Positions 43,207 through 56,000 of a stretch of 64,000 bases of DNA are shown here, one piece after another. This DNA is from Megalobrama amblycephala (Eukaryota; Chordata; Actinopteri; Cypriniformes; Xenocyprididae). Every line of letters starts with the position of its first letter. The first letter of the stretch is position 1. The position numbers were made by a program, and so were the translations under genes. The DNA is taken from contig NC_063052.1 in the NCBI RefSeq assembly GCF_018812025.1, positions 26,175,726 through 26,239,725 of the forward strand, read 5' to 3'. The notes beneath the pieces were generated by a model. The model made no database searches, was not told the origin of the DNA, and was given only the letters and a program-made list of their open reading frames with translations.

Positions 43207-43390
43207 CAGGGGTGGCAAACTCTGGTCCTGGAGACCGGAAAGTTTAGCTCCAACCCTGATAAAAACTCACCTGCCTGTAGCTTTCTAGCAATCATTCAGA
43301 CCTTGATAGCTTGTTCAAGTGTGTTTGATAAGGGTTGGAGCTGAATTCTGCAGGACTGTGGCTCTTCAGGACCAAAGTTAGCCACCACTG
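43207..43390. mobile_element. 184-bp hAT MITE with perfect target duplication
   Basis: Starts caggggtggcaaac and ends gttagccaccactg, with identical eight-base duplications ctataaac at 43199-43206 and 43391-43398. Confidence 0.85.
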
Positions 43391-44830
43391 CTATAAACTG
43401 TTGTACTGTTTTGGTCTGGGGGATTCTCTTTGAAACTGGTCCGAGATCCTCCCTGCCGTGATTAAAGCATATTCAAAGCAAAGGCATTGTCTGGAGTCTG
43501 TCTGGTTACTGCTGTGCAGCAGGTTAGTGGAACACTAGAGACCTAATGCTGCATTCCAGGCAGATTAGATTTTGAATTTTTCCCACCTCCTTCTAGGAAA
43601 TAATGTCTGGAATGCAACTCAGAGTCGGACAGAAGGAGAAGGAGACCCAGGTAACATCTCAGTGACGAGCATCGCAGGTGGAGCCAGAGAATTCGAGGAC
43701 AAGGGCGACGCTGGTGAGATCAAGGACAGAGGCGACCAAGAAGGGAGAAGGAGCCTGCTACAGCCGTAGGGGAGAAGGGACAGAGCACAGCAGACAGCCC
43801 GGATGTCTGTGGCATAGGCAGAGTGATGATAGACCAAGGGGGAGAATGGTGAGGCGAGGGATCCCGGTGAAGTCACTTAAATGAGGGTTCCTGGAGGAGC
43901 CAAAGGTGGGAGGAGCCAGGGTGGAGCCGACAGTTCAACGCGCCAAGAGATGGAACGAGGGCATCCGAGGCCGGAGGCTCGATGTCCTGGCAGCATCTCC
44001 AGGTACGTAGCAGGACTGCAAACTTCAAGCAGCGGCTGGGCTGGAGGACTGGCTGAGTTCTGGGATGATGACAGTAGGGTAACTTCCACACACGTCAAAG
44101 AAATGAGCACATCCCAATTCATTTTGTGTTTTTAAACAGCGATGAATGTTTGAATACCGGGTGGGCGTCGTCAGCTCCTGACTGAAGTTTATCAGCCAGT
44201 CCTCGGTTCCTGTTCCCTCATCCATGGTCTCATGTCACAGGCTCACACCACTGGTCAGACTTGCTCGGGTAGTAGCTCTCAATCTGCGGGGGGCCCACAC
44301 AAGTTCTTAGCAGTCGATGGAGATGATTCGGGCTCTGGGTCTGGCTGTGTCCTGAACCGGAATACGACACTCTCCAGACACCGGATGATGGCCTCCCTCC
44401 AGTCAAGTCCTGTGGTGTCTGGGGGGGTCTTTGGGGTGGTGATAATCAGTCCTGATGCAGAACAACGACTTCTGGGTCTTGTCATCATAGATGACAGAAT
44501 TGTTCAGTGAAAACAAAAACAAGTAAATTCCGTTTTGGGCAAATGGCGTAAATCATGCCATATAATCCATTTCTGGTCCGGTGTCACGTGTGGTTGCAGT
44601 AAGGCAGACAAAGAAGACGAATGTATTTCCAACACTAAGATTTAATGATAACAATCCAAATGAAAGGTGAACAGGCAGCAACACACACACACTTAACATA
44701 GATGTTACCGAACACTGAACAGGAAACAAACTTCAATACAGATTAAATAAAAAATGAACAGCTGTGGTGATTAGTGTCCATAGTGACTAATAAGTGGCAA
44801 GGAAACAGAAGTGATGAATGAAAACAAACT
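43391..44830. other. GC-richer intergenic stretch, no gene assigned
   Basis: Several overlapping open frames on both strands but no recognisable domain or splice structure. The inverted words tgcattccagg (43550) and ctggaatgcaac (43605) suggest a short repeat. The base composition differs from the AT-rich surroundings, hinting at an unidentified element. Confidence 0.45.
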
Positions 44831-44874
44831 AGTTTAGTAACTAAACATTACATAATGGTGCCATGGTTATCATT

Positions 44875-45260
44875 AAACATATTATAAAATGTTTTTAGAG
44901 AACGTTATCCTACCTTTTAGGAGAACATTTTGGGAACAAAAATAAAACTTCCCACAGAAAACTTTTTGAGAATGTTAGGGAAGACAATTTTCCAACAATG
45001 TTATCGCTAAAGATTTATAAAATGTTGTTGGAGAATGTTGTCCTACATTTTACGAGAACATTCTGGGAACAAAAATAAAACTTCCTGCAGAAAACTATAT
45101 AAGAATGTTAGTGGGTAATGTTTTAACAATGTTATTACTAAACATTTTTAGAATGTTTTGGAGAATGTTGTGCTACCTTTTAGGAGAAAATTTTGGGAAA
45201 AAAAAAACAAAAAAAAAAACTTCCCACTGAAAACATTACTAGAACTTGGCATGGTAATTT
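44875..45260. repeat. Tandem repeat, three copies of about 133 bp
   Basis: The segment gggaacaaaaataaaacttcc recurs 133 bp apart (about 44933 and 45066), and a third copy near 45200 is stretched by A-runs. The words gagaatgttgtcctac and aacaatgttat recur in register. Confidence 0.75.
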
Positions 45261-45656
45261 TATAACAAAAAAAAAAAAAAGAAAAAAAAGATTTTTTAGT
45301 TTATTTTTATTGGTACACTTGTGTACACTTAGCTGAATAACATAAAATTAAATGTTTTACACCAATAATCAGACTTTTGCAGTTTTTTGCAATGCATTTT
45401 ATTTTGTGACTCATACTGGATTGGATTCACATTTGGTGAAATATTTATTAACTCAACAGGTACAAAATAAGAATATATCCTGCTGTCTGTGTGTGTTAAT
45501 GCTGGATAAGAGTGATATTGGCAAAAACAATGACAATTGCCATAATTGTAATCCATTTTAACGCTGATATTTAGTGTCTATGACAATCTGTGTTAGCTAC
45601 ATGACAAAAAAAAAAAAAAAGTGAATCTCCTCTTGCCACCCTCCTCTTGCAGGTAG

Positions 45657-45725
45657 TATAAAAAGAGTGAGTTCTTCGCAACAAATAAGCCACTGATGTT
45701 TGGGTTTCCCAAGAGTGCTTTACAG
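45657..45725 (+). promoter_or_regulatory. Candidate TATA promoter and 5' non-coding exon of gene 2
   Basis: TATAAAA at 45657-45663. About 30 bp downstream a short segment ends at the strong donor tacag|gtatgt (45725). A matching acceptor, tgtgcag, lies at 46798-46804, 61 bp before the gene 2 start codon. Sequence-only inference. Confidence 0.3.
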
Positions 45726-45784
45726 GTATGTGAGTCTTAATTATGGTCAGTGTCAGTGAACTTTAAAAAAATTCCACATTTCTA

Positions 45785-45787
45785 TAA

Positions 45788-45858
<71 letters not shown>
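45785..45858. repeat. (CT)n-(TA)n compound microsatellite
   Basis: About 45 bp of CT repeat followed by 20 bp of TA repeat. Confidence 0.95.
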
Positions 45859-46248
45859 CACTCAAAAATATATATATTTTTAGATTTATGAATTTCAATT
45901 ATATAGTAAAATTACAATCAAATTGAATTGAATAATCCTCACATATTATTCAATGTACATATGTAAAAAAAAAAAAAAAAAAAGGAAAAAAAAAAAAGAG
46001 TAAAAAAAATGTTTTCATCTTAAAAATGAAATTATGTTTACATTTAGGAATATGAATCACATAAACTAAATGGTCATTTTCCCTGTTCCATTAATATTTA
46101 TACACATTTTTTCTTTTTCTTTTTTTTTTTTCTCATTTAAAGTTATTAATTCATAATATGAATAATATGTAAGGATTATTCAAATTGATGGAATTTTACC
46201 ATACAATTGAAATTCGTAAATCTTAAAAAAGGCTTCACTTTTTGAGTG
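45859..46248. mobile_element. TA-flanked MITE
   Basis: Ends cactcaaaaa and tttttgagtg, TA on each side, arms inverted over most of the length (gaatttcaatt against aattgaaattc; ttgaataatcctcacat against atgtaaggattattcaa). 390 bp. Confidence 0.75.
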
Positions 46249-46418
46249 TATATGAATAATGATTGTTTACTGTTGTCTTTTTTAGAGCTGCTCTACAGCA
46301 GAATTGAATTCTGTTCACAACACTGAATCACTATTTTCCAGTTTATCACTGTCGAGCTGCTTTGAAACAATCTGTATTTTTAAAGCGCTATATAAATAAA
46401 GCTGACTTGATTTGATTT

Positions 46419-46456
<38 letters not shown>

Positions 46457-46865
46457 TGTGACATAAAATATATAATAAAAATACATAAATACACCATATA
46501 TAAAAAATATCATTGCTTATGGATTACTTTTGATCTAACACTTATTTTCTGTTGTCACCTTCAAAAACAATCATGTATTTTTTTTCTACAAATTTTTAGT
46601 CTTTAATTATATATAGCCATTATTTATATATTCAGGGTGTAAAAATGTATGCATATTCATTTTTTATTTATATTTTTTGAATGTAGGCCTACTGGATACT
46701 GCAGCATTGCAATGTTATATTTTAATGTTAAAATACTGTAGGCCTACGTTTTGTAACAGAAATACAAATGTCAAGTGTAAACACAAATGGTATTGTCTGT
46801 GCAGAAGAGATACAGTAACTTCAGGCTGTTTTGTTTTGAAGCGCGCGCACTGTGAGTCTATCAAG
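46249..46865. repeat. Upstream region of gene 2 with dispersed-repeat tail
   Basis: At 46350-46420 the run gagctgctttgaaacaatc with gcgctatataaataaagc matches the 3' tail of widespread fish retroposons. An (AG)n tract follows at 46423-46453. The last 60 bp before the start codon are GC-richer. Confidence 0.55.
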
Positions 46866-47423
46866 ATGAGGCTCGTGCGACGCCAGCTTCACCTGCTGCT
46901 CACTGTTTGTGTTTTACTGTGGAGTTCCGCAGGTACGCGCTGACTTTATCTATACCACATTTATTCTTGTATACCTCAGTCACTCTGAACGTTTTGCGTA
47001 ATTTAAGATCATTGTTGTCATCCTAAAAGCGTTACAGACATTCATACATTAAAATGAAAACATTTTAGTGACTAGCCTATTAATCTCCGTCCTGACAGGA
47101 GCGCAGCGTGTCAACAGAGTGACCCCAAATGTCGGAAGCGTCAGTGGCGGCACGAAACTGACCATAGAGGGGCAAGGTATTAAAAAAAGTCACCATTATG
47201 CTTTCAAATGAATCCCAACCACATCTTTTCTGATTTAGCACATATTGCTTTTTTAATCACTTAGTGATTTTATTTCAGGTTTTGCTCAAGCTAATCAATT
47301 CAATCTCAATGCCAATGACCCAAACTTTGGCAACAGAGTGACGCTGGTGTCCCGCACCAGATCTGTTCCCTGTGATGTCGAGAAAGACTCCACTCACTCC
47401 AATCAGATCATGTGTTACACAAG
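46866..47423 (+). CDS. pkhd1l1: Gene 2 exons 1-3: signal peptide and IPT/TIG domain 1
   Basis: Residues 1-97. Basic n-region and leucine-rich core are followed by a cut near SSAGAQ. RVNRVTPNVGSVSGGTKLTI then EGQGFA is the canonical IPT/TIG opening. Exon 3 continues with FNLNANDPNFGNRVTLVSRT and the first disulfide cysteines. Confidence 0.92.
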
Positions 47424-48805
47424 GTAAGCAATTAATCAGATAACCTAAATGTAGTCTTTTATCTTGATTGTAGTCATTACATTGTATAGAGTCAGTAGTG
47501 CTTCTAATAAGAGTTTTTTTTTACATACGCAAATGTGAATATCATACAGCAGTGGTTCCCAAACTTTTTAGCTTAAAGTACCCCCTGAAGGGATTACCAT
47601 CCTTCCACGTACCCCCTCTCTGCGTACTGCAGTCACACCTTTACCATTTACCTCCTAAATTGATTTTCCAGTGCATTTTTTTTTACCTTTCTGAATAACT
47701 TTATAAAATAAATACTGTTTTAAATAAAAAATGTTCAATAGAGAAATATGCAATGATCGATAGTTTGCGGTTTGATATTCAGATTTCTTTTGGCTATAAA
47801 TACGCAGTGCGCTGTCATAGACATGCAAATAATACCGAATATCGTTCTCCATGATTTGTGAATTAAGGTGACGCTGTCCTTTGGGCCGAAATCAGGTTTT
47901 TTTTTCGTAGCGACTCTTAATTTTATAATGGCTATAGCTCCAAATGTTGGACACTTAGAGGAATGAAACTGGTGTCATCTTCACCAGCTTGATCTGTGAA
48001 TTTTTTCACAGCAAAGCTCTTGTCCGTAAATCCCTTGGTAAGTCCGCCAGTAAGGAATGTGAAAGAAAGGCGTTCTTCATGTTTAACGTCTATTACCAAT
48101 GAACACAGGCCCGGCTCCACGGGGGGGCCTGGCCCACCCAATCAGAGGCTTGGCCCACCCTGGCCCCACACCACATAACAGCCAATCACAAAATTAGTGT
48201 GATATTCAATTCAGCTCCAGACCAAAGCTGCAACCTCCCCCTTAGTAGTGCTGCTAAAATATATATTTTTTCTAAACATGTCTCTAAAATATGTTAAACC
48301 GTTCAATACCGCTTCTCTACAGTATCCATATGACAGCGAGTTCACGCACATCGCAGCCTCCTGTCACTCACTCAGCGCAGCGGCAGGCCTCGAGACTCTC
48401 GTTCGGTCCGGTTGAAGCGTTTTTGTTATGATAACAACTGATATGACAACTTTAGCATTCATTCATTCATTCATTCATTCATTCAGTGTTTCCCATTAAT
48501 GACCCTGTGCGCCGCCACCGTTTCCTAATGAACCGAAAATTTAAAACATAAATGGTCTCTACATTGTATTTTGCCAATGAACTAAAATCGAAACCGTAAT
48601 GGCTTTGTGCCTTAATAAAGCACCAAAATATATACAGTGATTAAGTATATATTTAGTCTGTTTGTGCTGCGTGTTTTAAAGAGAAGCGCGCACTTTGCTC
48701 ACACGATCAGCTGGCGATTTGGTGATCAAAATTAAAGCTCAAGGATTAGAAATTGGCTACAAACTAGTATTTTAATTTTTCTATACGTTGTGTAAAGTAG
48801 CCTAA

Positions 48806-48902
<97 letters not shown>

Positions 48903-50390
48903 TTGCATTTGTTACAATAGCCTATATGGATATTACTGTCATATGTATAATTATATAGGCCTAAAACATTATTATATTATTATTTTATTGTTATAATTGT
49001 TTGGCATCCTAAAACACCTAAAACGATGTAGACTTTATATCACAACTAAAATATGTTTGAACCCTCTTTAATGTCCAGGTACAAGTCAATGTTGTTTCTT
49101 TGGTCAATTTGCACACTGTACATGGGTTGAAGCTCTTAATTTTGAGCTTCCAAAGTGCACCAGACTGATGCATTTAACCTTAAAATGTACAAAATTTTCT
49201 TACGGGGGTGCATGCCCCCGGACCCCCCTAGAGGAGGTATTGGACAAAAGTTCTAATTTCGTACAGTATAAACAGCTCGTGCAAAAAATTAAAATAATAA
49301 ATGTTGCAAATATTATTTGTGTTATCTCACATTATATTTTGTAATGTGATTTTTCAAAATAGTATAATAGTTTATAACAATAACAATAACAAACAACCCT
49401 AACAATTTCCTTATCTATATCAATAGACATGTGAGATTAAAGCATTAAAGCCCCCCACCAATCCGACCGGCCCACCTGGAATATCATTTGGCCCACCTTT
49501 CATCTCATATCTGGAGCCGGGCCTGAATGAACACGCAGACTGCTGGAATAAAATAACATTGTTTTAGGTAGAGCTCGATTTGTGAAAACTTTCACGGTTC
49601 AGTACGGGTCAGCTGACCAAAGCTCAACTGTGAAAGTTTTCACAGATCAGAAAAGTGATGTTAGTGACCCAGGGAAGGGTCAGCTGACCCGTACTGAACT
49701 GTGAAAGTTTTCACAGATCAGAATAGCGATGCTAGTGACGCAGGGAAGGGTCAGCTGACCCGTACTGAACTGTGAAAGTTTTCACAGATCTGAAAAGCGA
49801 TGTTAGTGACCCAGGGAAGGGTCAGCTGACCCGAACTGAACTGTGAAAATTTTCACAGATCAGAAAAGTGATGTTACTGACCCAGGGAAGGGTCAGCTGA
49901 CCCTTACTGAATTGTGAAAGTTTTCACAGATCAGAATAGTGATGTTAGTGACCCAGGGAATGGTCAGCTGACCCGTACTGAACTGTGAAAGTTTTCACAG
50001 ATCAGAAAAGTGATGTTAGTGACCCAGGGAAGGGTCAGCTGACCCTTACTGAATTGTGAAAGTTTTCACAGATCAGAAAAGTGATGTTAGTGACCCAGGG
50101 AAGGGTCAGCTGACCAAAACTCAACTGTGAAAGTTTTCACAGATCAGAAAAGTGATGTTAGTGACCCAGGGAATGGTCAGCTGACCCGTACTGAACTGTG
50201 AAAGTTTTCACAGATCAGAAAAGTGATGTTAGTGACCCAGGGAAGGGTCAGCTGACCAAAACTCAACTGTGAAAGTTTTCACAGATCAGAAAAGTGATGT
50301 TAGTGACCCAGGGAATGGTCAGCTGACCCGTACTGAACTGTGAAAGTTTTCACAGATCAGAAAAGTGATGTACATTATCTGTACAAGGTC

Positions 50391-50456
<66 letters not shown>

Positions 50457-52344
50457 TATTATACAAAAAACAGGGGGGCAGAGCAAAGAGAAACACGGCC
50501 ACGAGATAAAATGCTATTGTGAAAGTTTTCACAAATCGAGCTCTACCTAAAACAATGTTATTTTATTCCAGCAGTCTGCGTGTTCATTGGTAATAGATGT
50601 TAAACATGAAGAACGCCTTTCTTTCACATTCCTTACTGGCGGGCTTACCAAGGGATTTACGGACAAGAGCTTTGCTGTGAAAAAATTCACAGATCAAGCT
50701 GGTGAAGATGACACCAGTTTCATTCCTCTAAGTGTCCAACATTTGGAGCTATAGCCATTATAAAATTAAGAGTCGCTACGAAAAAAAAACCTGATTTCGG
50801 CCCAAAGGACAGCGTCACCTTAATTCACAAATCATGGAGAACGATATTCGGTATTATTTGCATGTCTATGACAGCGCACTGCGTATTTATAGCCAAAAGA
50901 AATCTGAATATCAAACCGCAAACTATCTTTACTGCGGTGTAGAACCTTTAAATATTAAACTAAAACCGCCAGTAGGTGGCAGCAAGTCACTGCAAGTTTT
51001 TATGAGTGAGTCATCGAGTCATTACTTCATTAACGAAGCAAGTGGCTGTGAATGAATCATTGAATCATTGACTCTCACGATTCATTGTTGTAGTTCTGCT
51101 GTGGTTTTCGTCAGAACTATTATTTCATTGCAAAATAAATACTGACAGTACTGTGTTTAAAATGTATGTTTTGTTTTTTGACATGTTGTATAATAATGTC
51201 ACGATTGCAGTCATGTGGATATTTGGGAACAAGTGCGTTCTTGCTTGTTATCATCATTAAAGGTTCTCTAAGCGATCCTGGGTGGAGTAACTTCCTGTTG
51301 ACGTTCTTAGTGTTGTCAAACAAAACAGAGGCTAGCTAGACCCTACCTCCGCCTCCTCCTCCCCTCCCATCCGTGCTTCCTGAAACAGTCATGAACGCGC
51401 ATTTAAAATCATTCTTGTCGGTTATTGGCTGGAGCATGTTTATTGTGTTTTGTGGTCCAGGCTGCACCAGTTTGTTTTTGTTGCCGTTTTTGGAGCTTGT
51501 GGCGACTACAGAGACCGCGTTTTTTAGTGTGAGCGGATAGTGAGTTGATGTTTGCTGTATGTGACAAAAAATGTTTTGGCCTAAAAACGCGTGACATTGC
51601 TTAGAGCACCTTTAAATACAAGAACTCACACAAGGTATGTTTTTGTATCGGAGAAAGTTTGAGTCTTAAATCGAAATTAATCCATTATCTGTGTCTGTAT
51701 TTGTTCTTCATGCCAGTAACGTAAGTGCTTAATCCCTACCGTTACAAAGGTGCATTGTCGAGAACGACAGTAATTTAATGCGATTTAAATCAGCAGACTG
51801 CACGCAATCTATCATATATGCTGCTTCTGTGGATACAGTCATTTTTGACTGCAAATGATAAGGTAATTTGATTAAAAGTGCTGAATTTACGACATTTTGG
51901 CAGTTAGAAATACATGCTCGATTTTAATATTATTTTAAGGTAGAATTAAATGAACTACAAATGAAAACTGAAATGAAAACAGCATTTTGTTCGCGTACCC
52001 CCTTTTGTCACCTCACGTACCCCCAGGGGTATACGCGTACCCCAGTTTGGGAATCACTGTCATACAGGAAAGGGATCGGGACTATATTTGAAAGAAGGGA
52101 TACATTTTGTCTAATTCTTAAAACTGAGGAGAAGCGAATAAAATCATTGGAAAAAACAAACAAACACTATATATATCTCCTGACTTTCTTCCAGTGGCTG
52201 CAAAATTCTGCAACATTAAAAAATTAAAATTAAATCAGCCCGTCAGTCAGTCAGTGTTTACAGGAAACATTTACTTGTCCTAGGAGCAATTTTCACCTCA
52301 TGTTGTTCCAAACCTGCATGTATGCAAATTGTTTTCTTCTGTGG

Positions 52345-52379
<35 letters not shown>

Positions 52380-52945
52380 AGGAATATCCAATCAATAAAT
52401 TACTATAAGACCAGTCCATATGCCTTGCGTGCTATATTCCAACTCTATAGAATTCATACAAGCTATGTACAAGAAACAGACCAAAATTAATATACTTTAT
52501 TCCCTGAAAATGTTCCCCTGTCCTGCAGTTCCCAATTTGAAATGAATGTTTAAATTTTTGCATAAACTTTCCTTTAATGTTATTCAAAATTAGTCTATTA
52601 TTTTATGTGTTATAAAAAAAAATCTGTTGCATTTTAAAATACCTTTTGCATTTGATTGTATAACATGTTTATTTATAGCCAACTTTAGTCTCATATTTTT
52701 GCGTAAAGGAAGAAGATATATTTTAATTCTTTGAAATAGCTGTACCGCATATAATGTTGAAGGCTTATGTTTTTCAAAGGAAGCTTTATATTGCATCATA
52801 TTCAGAGCTCTGCCAGAAGATGACTATGAGGTGCGGGTCAGCGTGGATGGTGTGCCAATTCCTTCCAGCAACATTTGTTATGGAAATCAGTGGTATTACT
52901 GGTGCATGTTCTATGTAAGTGAGATGGACTTCATTGTGATGCTTA

Positions 52946-53016
<71 letters not shown>

Positions 53017-56000
53017 TCCTATCTTCTCAAAATATTACAATATATTTATAAAAACATGCACTGCTTTCACAGAGCCGAACATACTATACACCCACCATTC
53101 AAAGTATCAGTCCACTCTCAGGTCCCCCAGGTAAGTTTTGTTAGTTTTTTAGTCATTACTCTGCTGCTTTGGTTTATAAAAATGATATCTTTCACTAAAA
53201 AATAAATTAATAAATAAATAATGAAACTTTAGGGACTGTGGTGACACTGCGGGGAAGAATCTATACTGATGTGTACGGAAGCAACACGGACAGAAGCTCC
53301 AATGGCTGGGATGTGAGATTTTTAAGGTCTGGAAGTACAAAATGTCACTAATATAACTGTATGAATGTTAAATATACTCTGTGAATGGACATAAAGTGTG
53401 CCTGAAACTATTTTTTTATGTTTTTTCTTTGAACAGAGCGTACATGGGAGGCATGCCTTGTGTACTTCTAAAACCCAATTCAGATGAAAAGTAAGTATAT
53501 CTCAGTTAAGTTACAAACAAATGTAAACATTAAAGGTGCAATATGTAAGATTTTCTGTCTGCTAGAGGTCGCTAGAGGCCTATTCATAACAAAGGCATAG
53601 CTTGATGACGGCAAGTTTGAGTACGGAATTTTGGGACATGTGGTCTTCACCTCACAGCCAGTGGAAAATAACCGGGATAGGACTCGGGAAGAAATCATGT
53701 TCATGGATGCAATTATTAACGTTGCTGTAGTATGAAGCAGAGCAGGAACGAGTGTTGTGGGAGCTGAATGAGGCCGCTCGTGCGATTGTTAACGAGAGAT
53801 GAATGCAACACGCCGCAAGCAGCGGAACTTTTATTATGACACAGTCGCCGGCTTCACAAAATAGTGTTTTCTCTGAGGCATGGTAAAAGCATGGTACTCG
53901 CAAAAAATCAATAAGACTATTAAACGATAAGACTAAATGTGTTGAGCTATATAACAATAATAATTTTCTGTCTATATATATATCAAAACAGTTGTTCCCT
54001 TGTCTATTAAAACATGTAATATATTAAAACGTCTTTAGTGTTTCCATGGTTTGTACAAAATAAAACCGGAAACTGAGGGTTAACGCGGGTATGACGCAAT
54101 TGACAGACGACTCCTCACACGTCCCGGAGCCTTGGTTAAAATTGCAATTTTCTTACGATTTACAAATAGTTGGAAACATTTGGGATATTGTAAGTACTCA
54201 AGTGAACTAAATATATAACACTGGCCTAGTGGTTTTTGAATATTTTACTGCACAGTTGTTACATATTGCACCTTTAAATGTGAATGCACTCTCCATAAAT
54301 ATGCATTAATTTTTTCAGGTATGGCCTCTTTTTGGATTATGAGAGCAGCCAATGGGGGGTATATGAGCTGTAAAATGACGGGAACATATGTTGGTGAGAA
54401 CACGTCATTTTTAAAAACGTTCAAGAATTATTCATTAACTATAGATTTATATCATAATAATTGTCATTGCCTTGGTTTTCAGGTCATCACAACCTCAGTT
54501 ACATTCTCGACAGTCAATTTGGGAGGTCAGACGAGATTTGATTTTACTTTAATAAACCTTACAACTTTACAGTCTCTGCATGTTGTTGACAGAAAAGTAG
54601 CAAAACACATTTTCTTTTTTTTTCAGGAGCTTGCCAGACTTTGGAGTTTTCAGCATCTCAGCGCTGAACAAGCTTGCCATGTTCCAGACATACGCAGGTG
54701 TGAATAATATTTATTCTTCTTAAATAATAAAACATGGAATTGCCTGCACAAAATCAGATATTTTTGAAAAATGTGGCTTGGTCTCTTTTAGAGGTGACAG
54801 GAGTTTCTCCCTCTGAGGGCAGCATATTGGGCGGCACATTACTGACCATTAAGGGACACTACTTTGATGAGACTGACCAGCCGGCCATGGTCTTAGTAGG
54901 AGGTAACCCTCTGAAAATCTATATAAAAAAATAAGTAAATAAATATATCAATATTTATATATATTTGCTACCGTATGTGATACACATTAAAATATAATAT
55001 AAAATGAAATTAATTATTGTGACTAATTCTAATTATTAAAATGTTATAAAAATTATTCATAAAATAATTAACATATATTTTTCGAATGTATTTTGTATTA
55101 TACATTTTTTTCCTTAGGTCGTGAGTGTCAGATTCAGAGCGTATCAAATGAGAGGATTGTCTGCACAACTCCTGGTTATGAAAAAAACAATATGACAGTG
55201 TTTCCTGGTGAGAACCTTATCTGAAATCAGATCTCTTATGGTGACATAATATTTCTGTGACAGTCTTTTCCATAGACATTGTTGACACTAATTCTGCACT
55301 CCACACACAAGAACATCTGACTTTGTTACTGTCGTTATTTCAACCAAGACCATGATTCTCTTTTGTCACTTAACTGACAGACTGTGAATCCCTTCACGAA
55401 GAGCCCTTCCACAAGTCCGTTAGCGTAGAAAACATGCAATGGTCATTTCAAGGAAGTAATTTAATCATTTATGGTCATGCGACCCAGGGTGACAAGTCCT
55501 TGTGATTCATTTTAAATTTAGTACTGTCATGACAGTATTTGGCATGGTAATGGGTATGACAATGCTGTATGTTTGGTCTTGGTGGAATAGATCTATGCAG
55601 CTGCTGCTGTAGGTTATTGCTGTTGCTGCAGAGCAAGTACAGGACTTGCTACTGCCAATACATACACGACACACTGCTGTGAGCAAGTAAGGATGCTGTT
55701 GCTGTACAATATATCGTACATGAATTACCTGTAGCAGATCTATACAGGTGGAGCTGGGGAAGGTGGAGGGTTTCTGAAGCGTGCTGCACTGCTAAGGCAA
55801 TGCTATCAAAGTATTTTGAAGGTTGAGCACGCAAGCTCATTGGCTACTGATACAGCAGAAACCAATCAGCTGTGCCCTATAGATAACGATGTGATTATGA
55901 GCAGGTTGAGTTAAAGGACCTATTAGCCTGCGCCATCTAGAGTTTCATGACAGAAATTTGTATATATGGCGACAGAGTTGGAGTTAATGCATAAACAGAG

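Larger units (their letters stand above)
47759..50927. mobile_element. Long fold-back (inverted-arm) structure
   Basis: Left arm 47759-48105 plus 49534-49595 matches the right arm 50519-50927 in inverted orientation over about 410 bp, nearly identical. The left arm is split by a hAT insertion. The arms meet a central 71-bp tandem array and a (TA)n tract. The same protein-like frame (MENDIRYYLHVYDSALRIYS) reads outward in both arms, which is a duplication effect and not evidence of a gene. Confidence 0.88.
47550..52059. mobile_element. 4.5-kb hAT element in intron 3 of gene 2
   Basis: Ends cagtggttcccaaact (47550) and agtttgggaatcactg (ending 52059), 15 of 16 bases inverted, with perfect eight-base duplications tcatacag at 47542-47549 and 52060-52067. 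Both termini are rich in gtacccc words. No transposase remains. The interior is largely a fold-back structure (47759-50927). Confidence 0.9.

Noticed and set aside
44232..44510. 92-residue plus-strand frame between the genes
   Set aside because: No domain, no splice support, and an equally long minus-strand frame overlaps it; left unassigned.
49590..50371. Regular 71-bp repeats resembling a CRISPR array
   Set aside because: The units are contiguous, with no unique spacers, in an intron of a vertebrate gene. It is a tandem repeat within a transposon.
50834..51055. Open frame MENDIRYYLHVYDSALRIYS, found also inverted at 47655-47852
   Set aside because: The two frames are the inverted arms of the fold-back structure; there is no domain, splice structure or wider conservation.
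50340..53205. Frames containing long Tyr-Ile runs
   Set aside because: They arise from (TA)n microsatellites.
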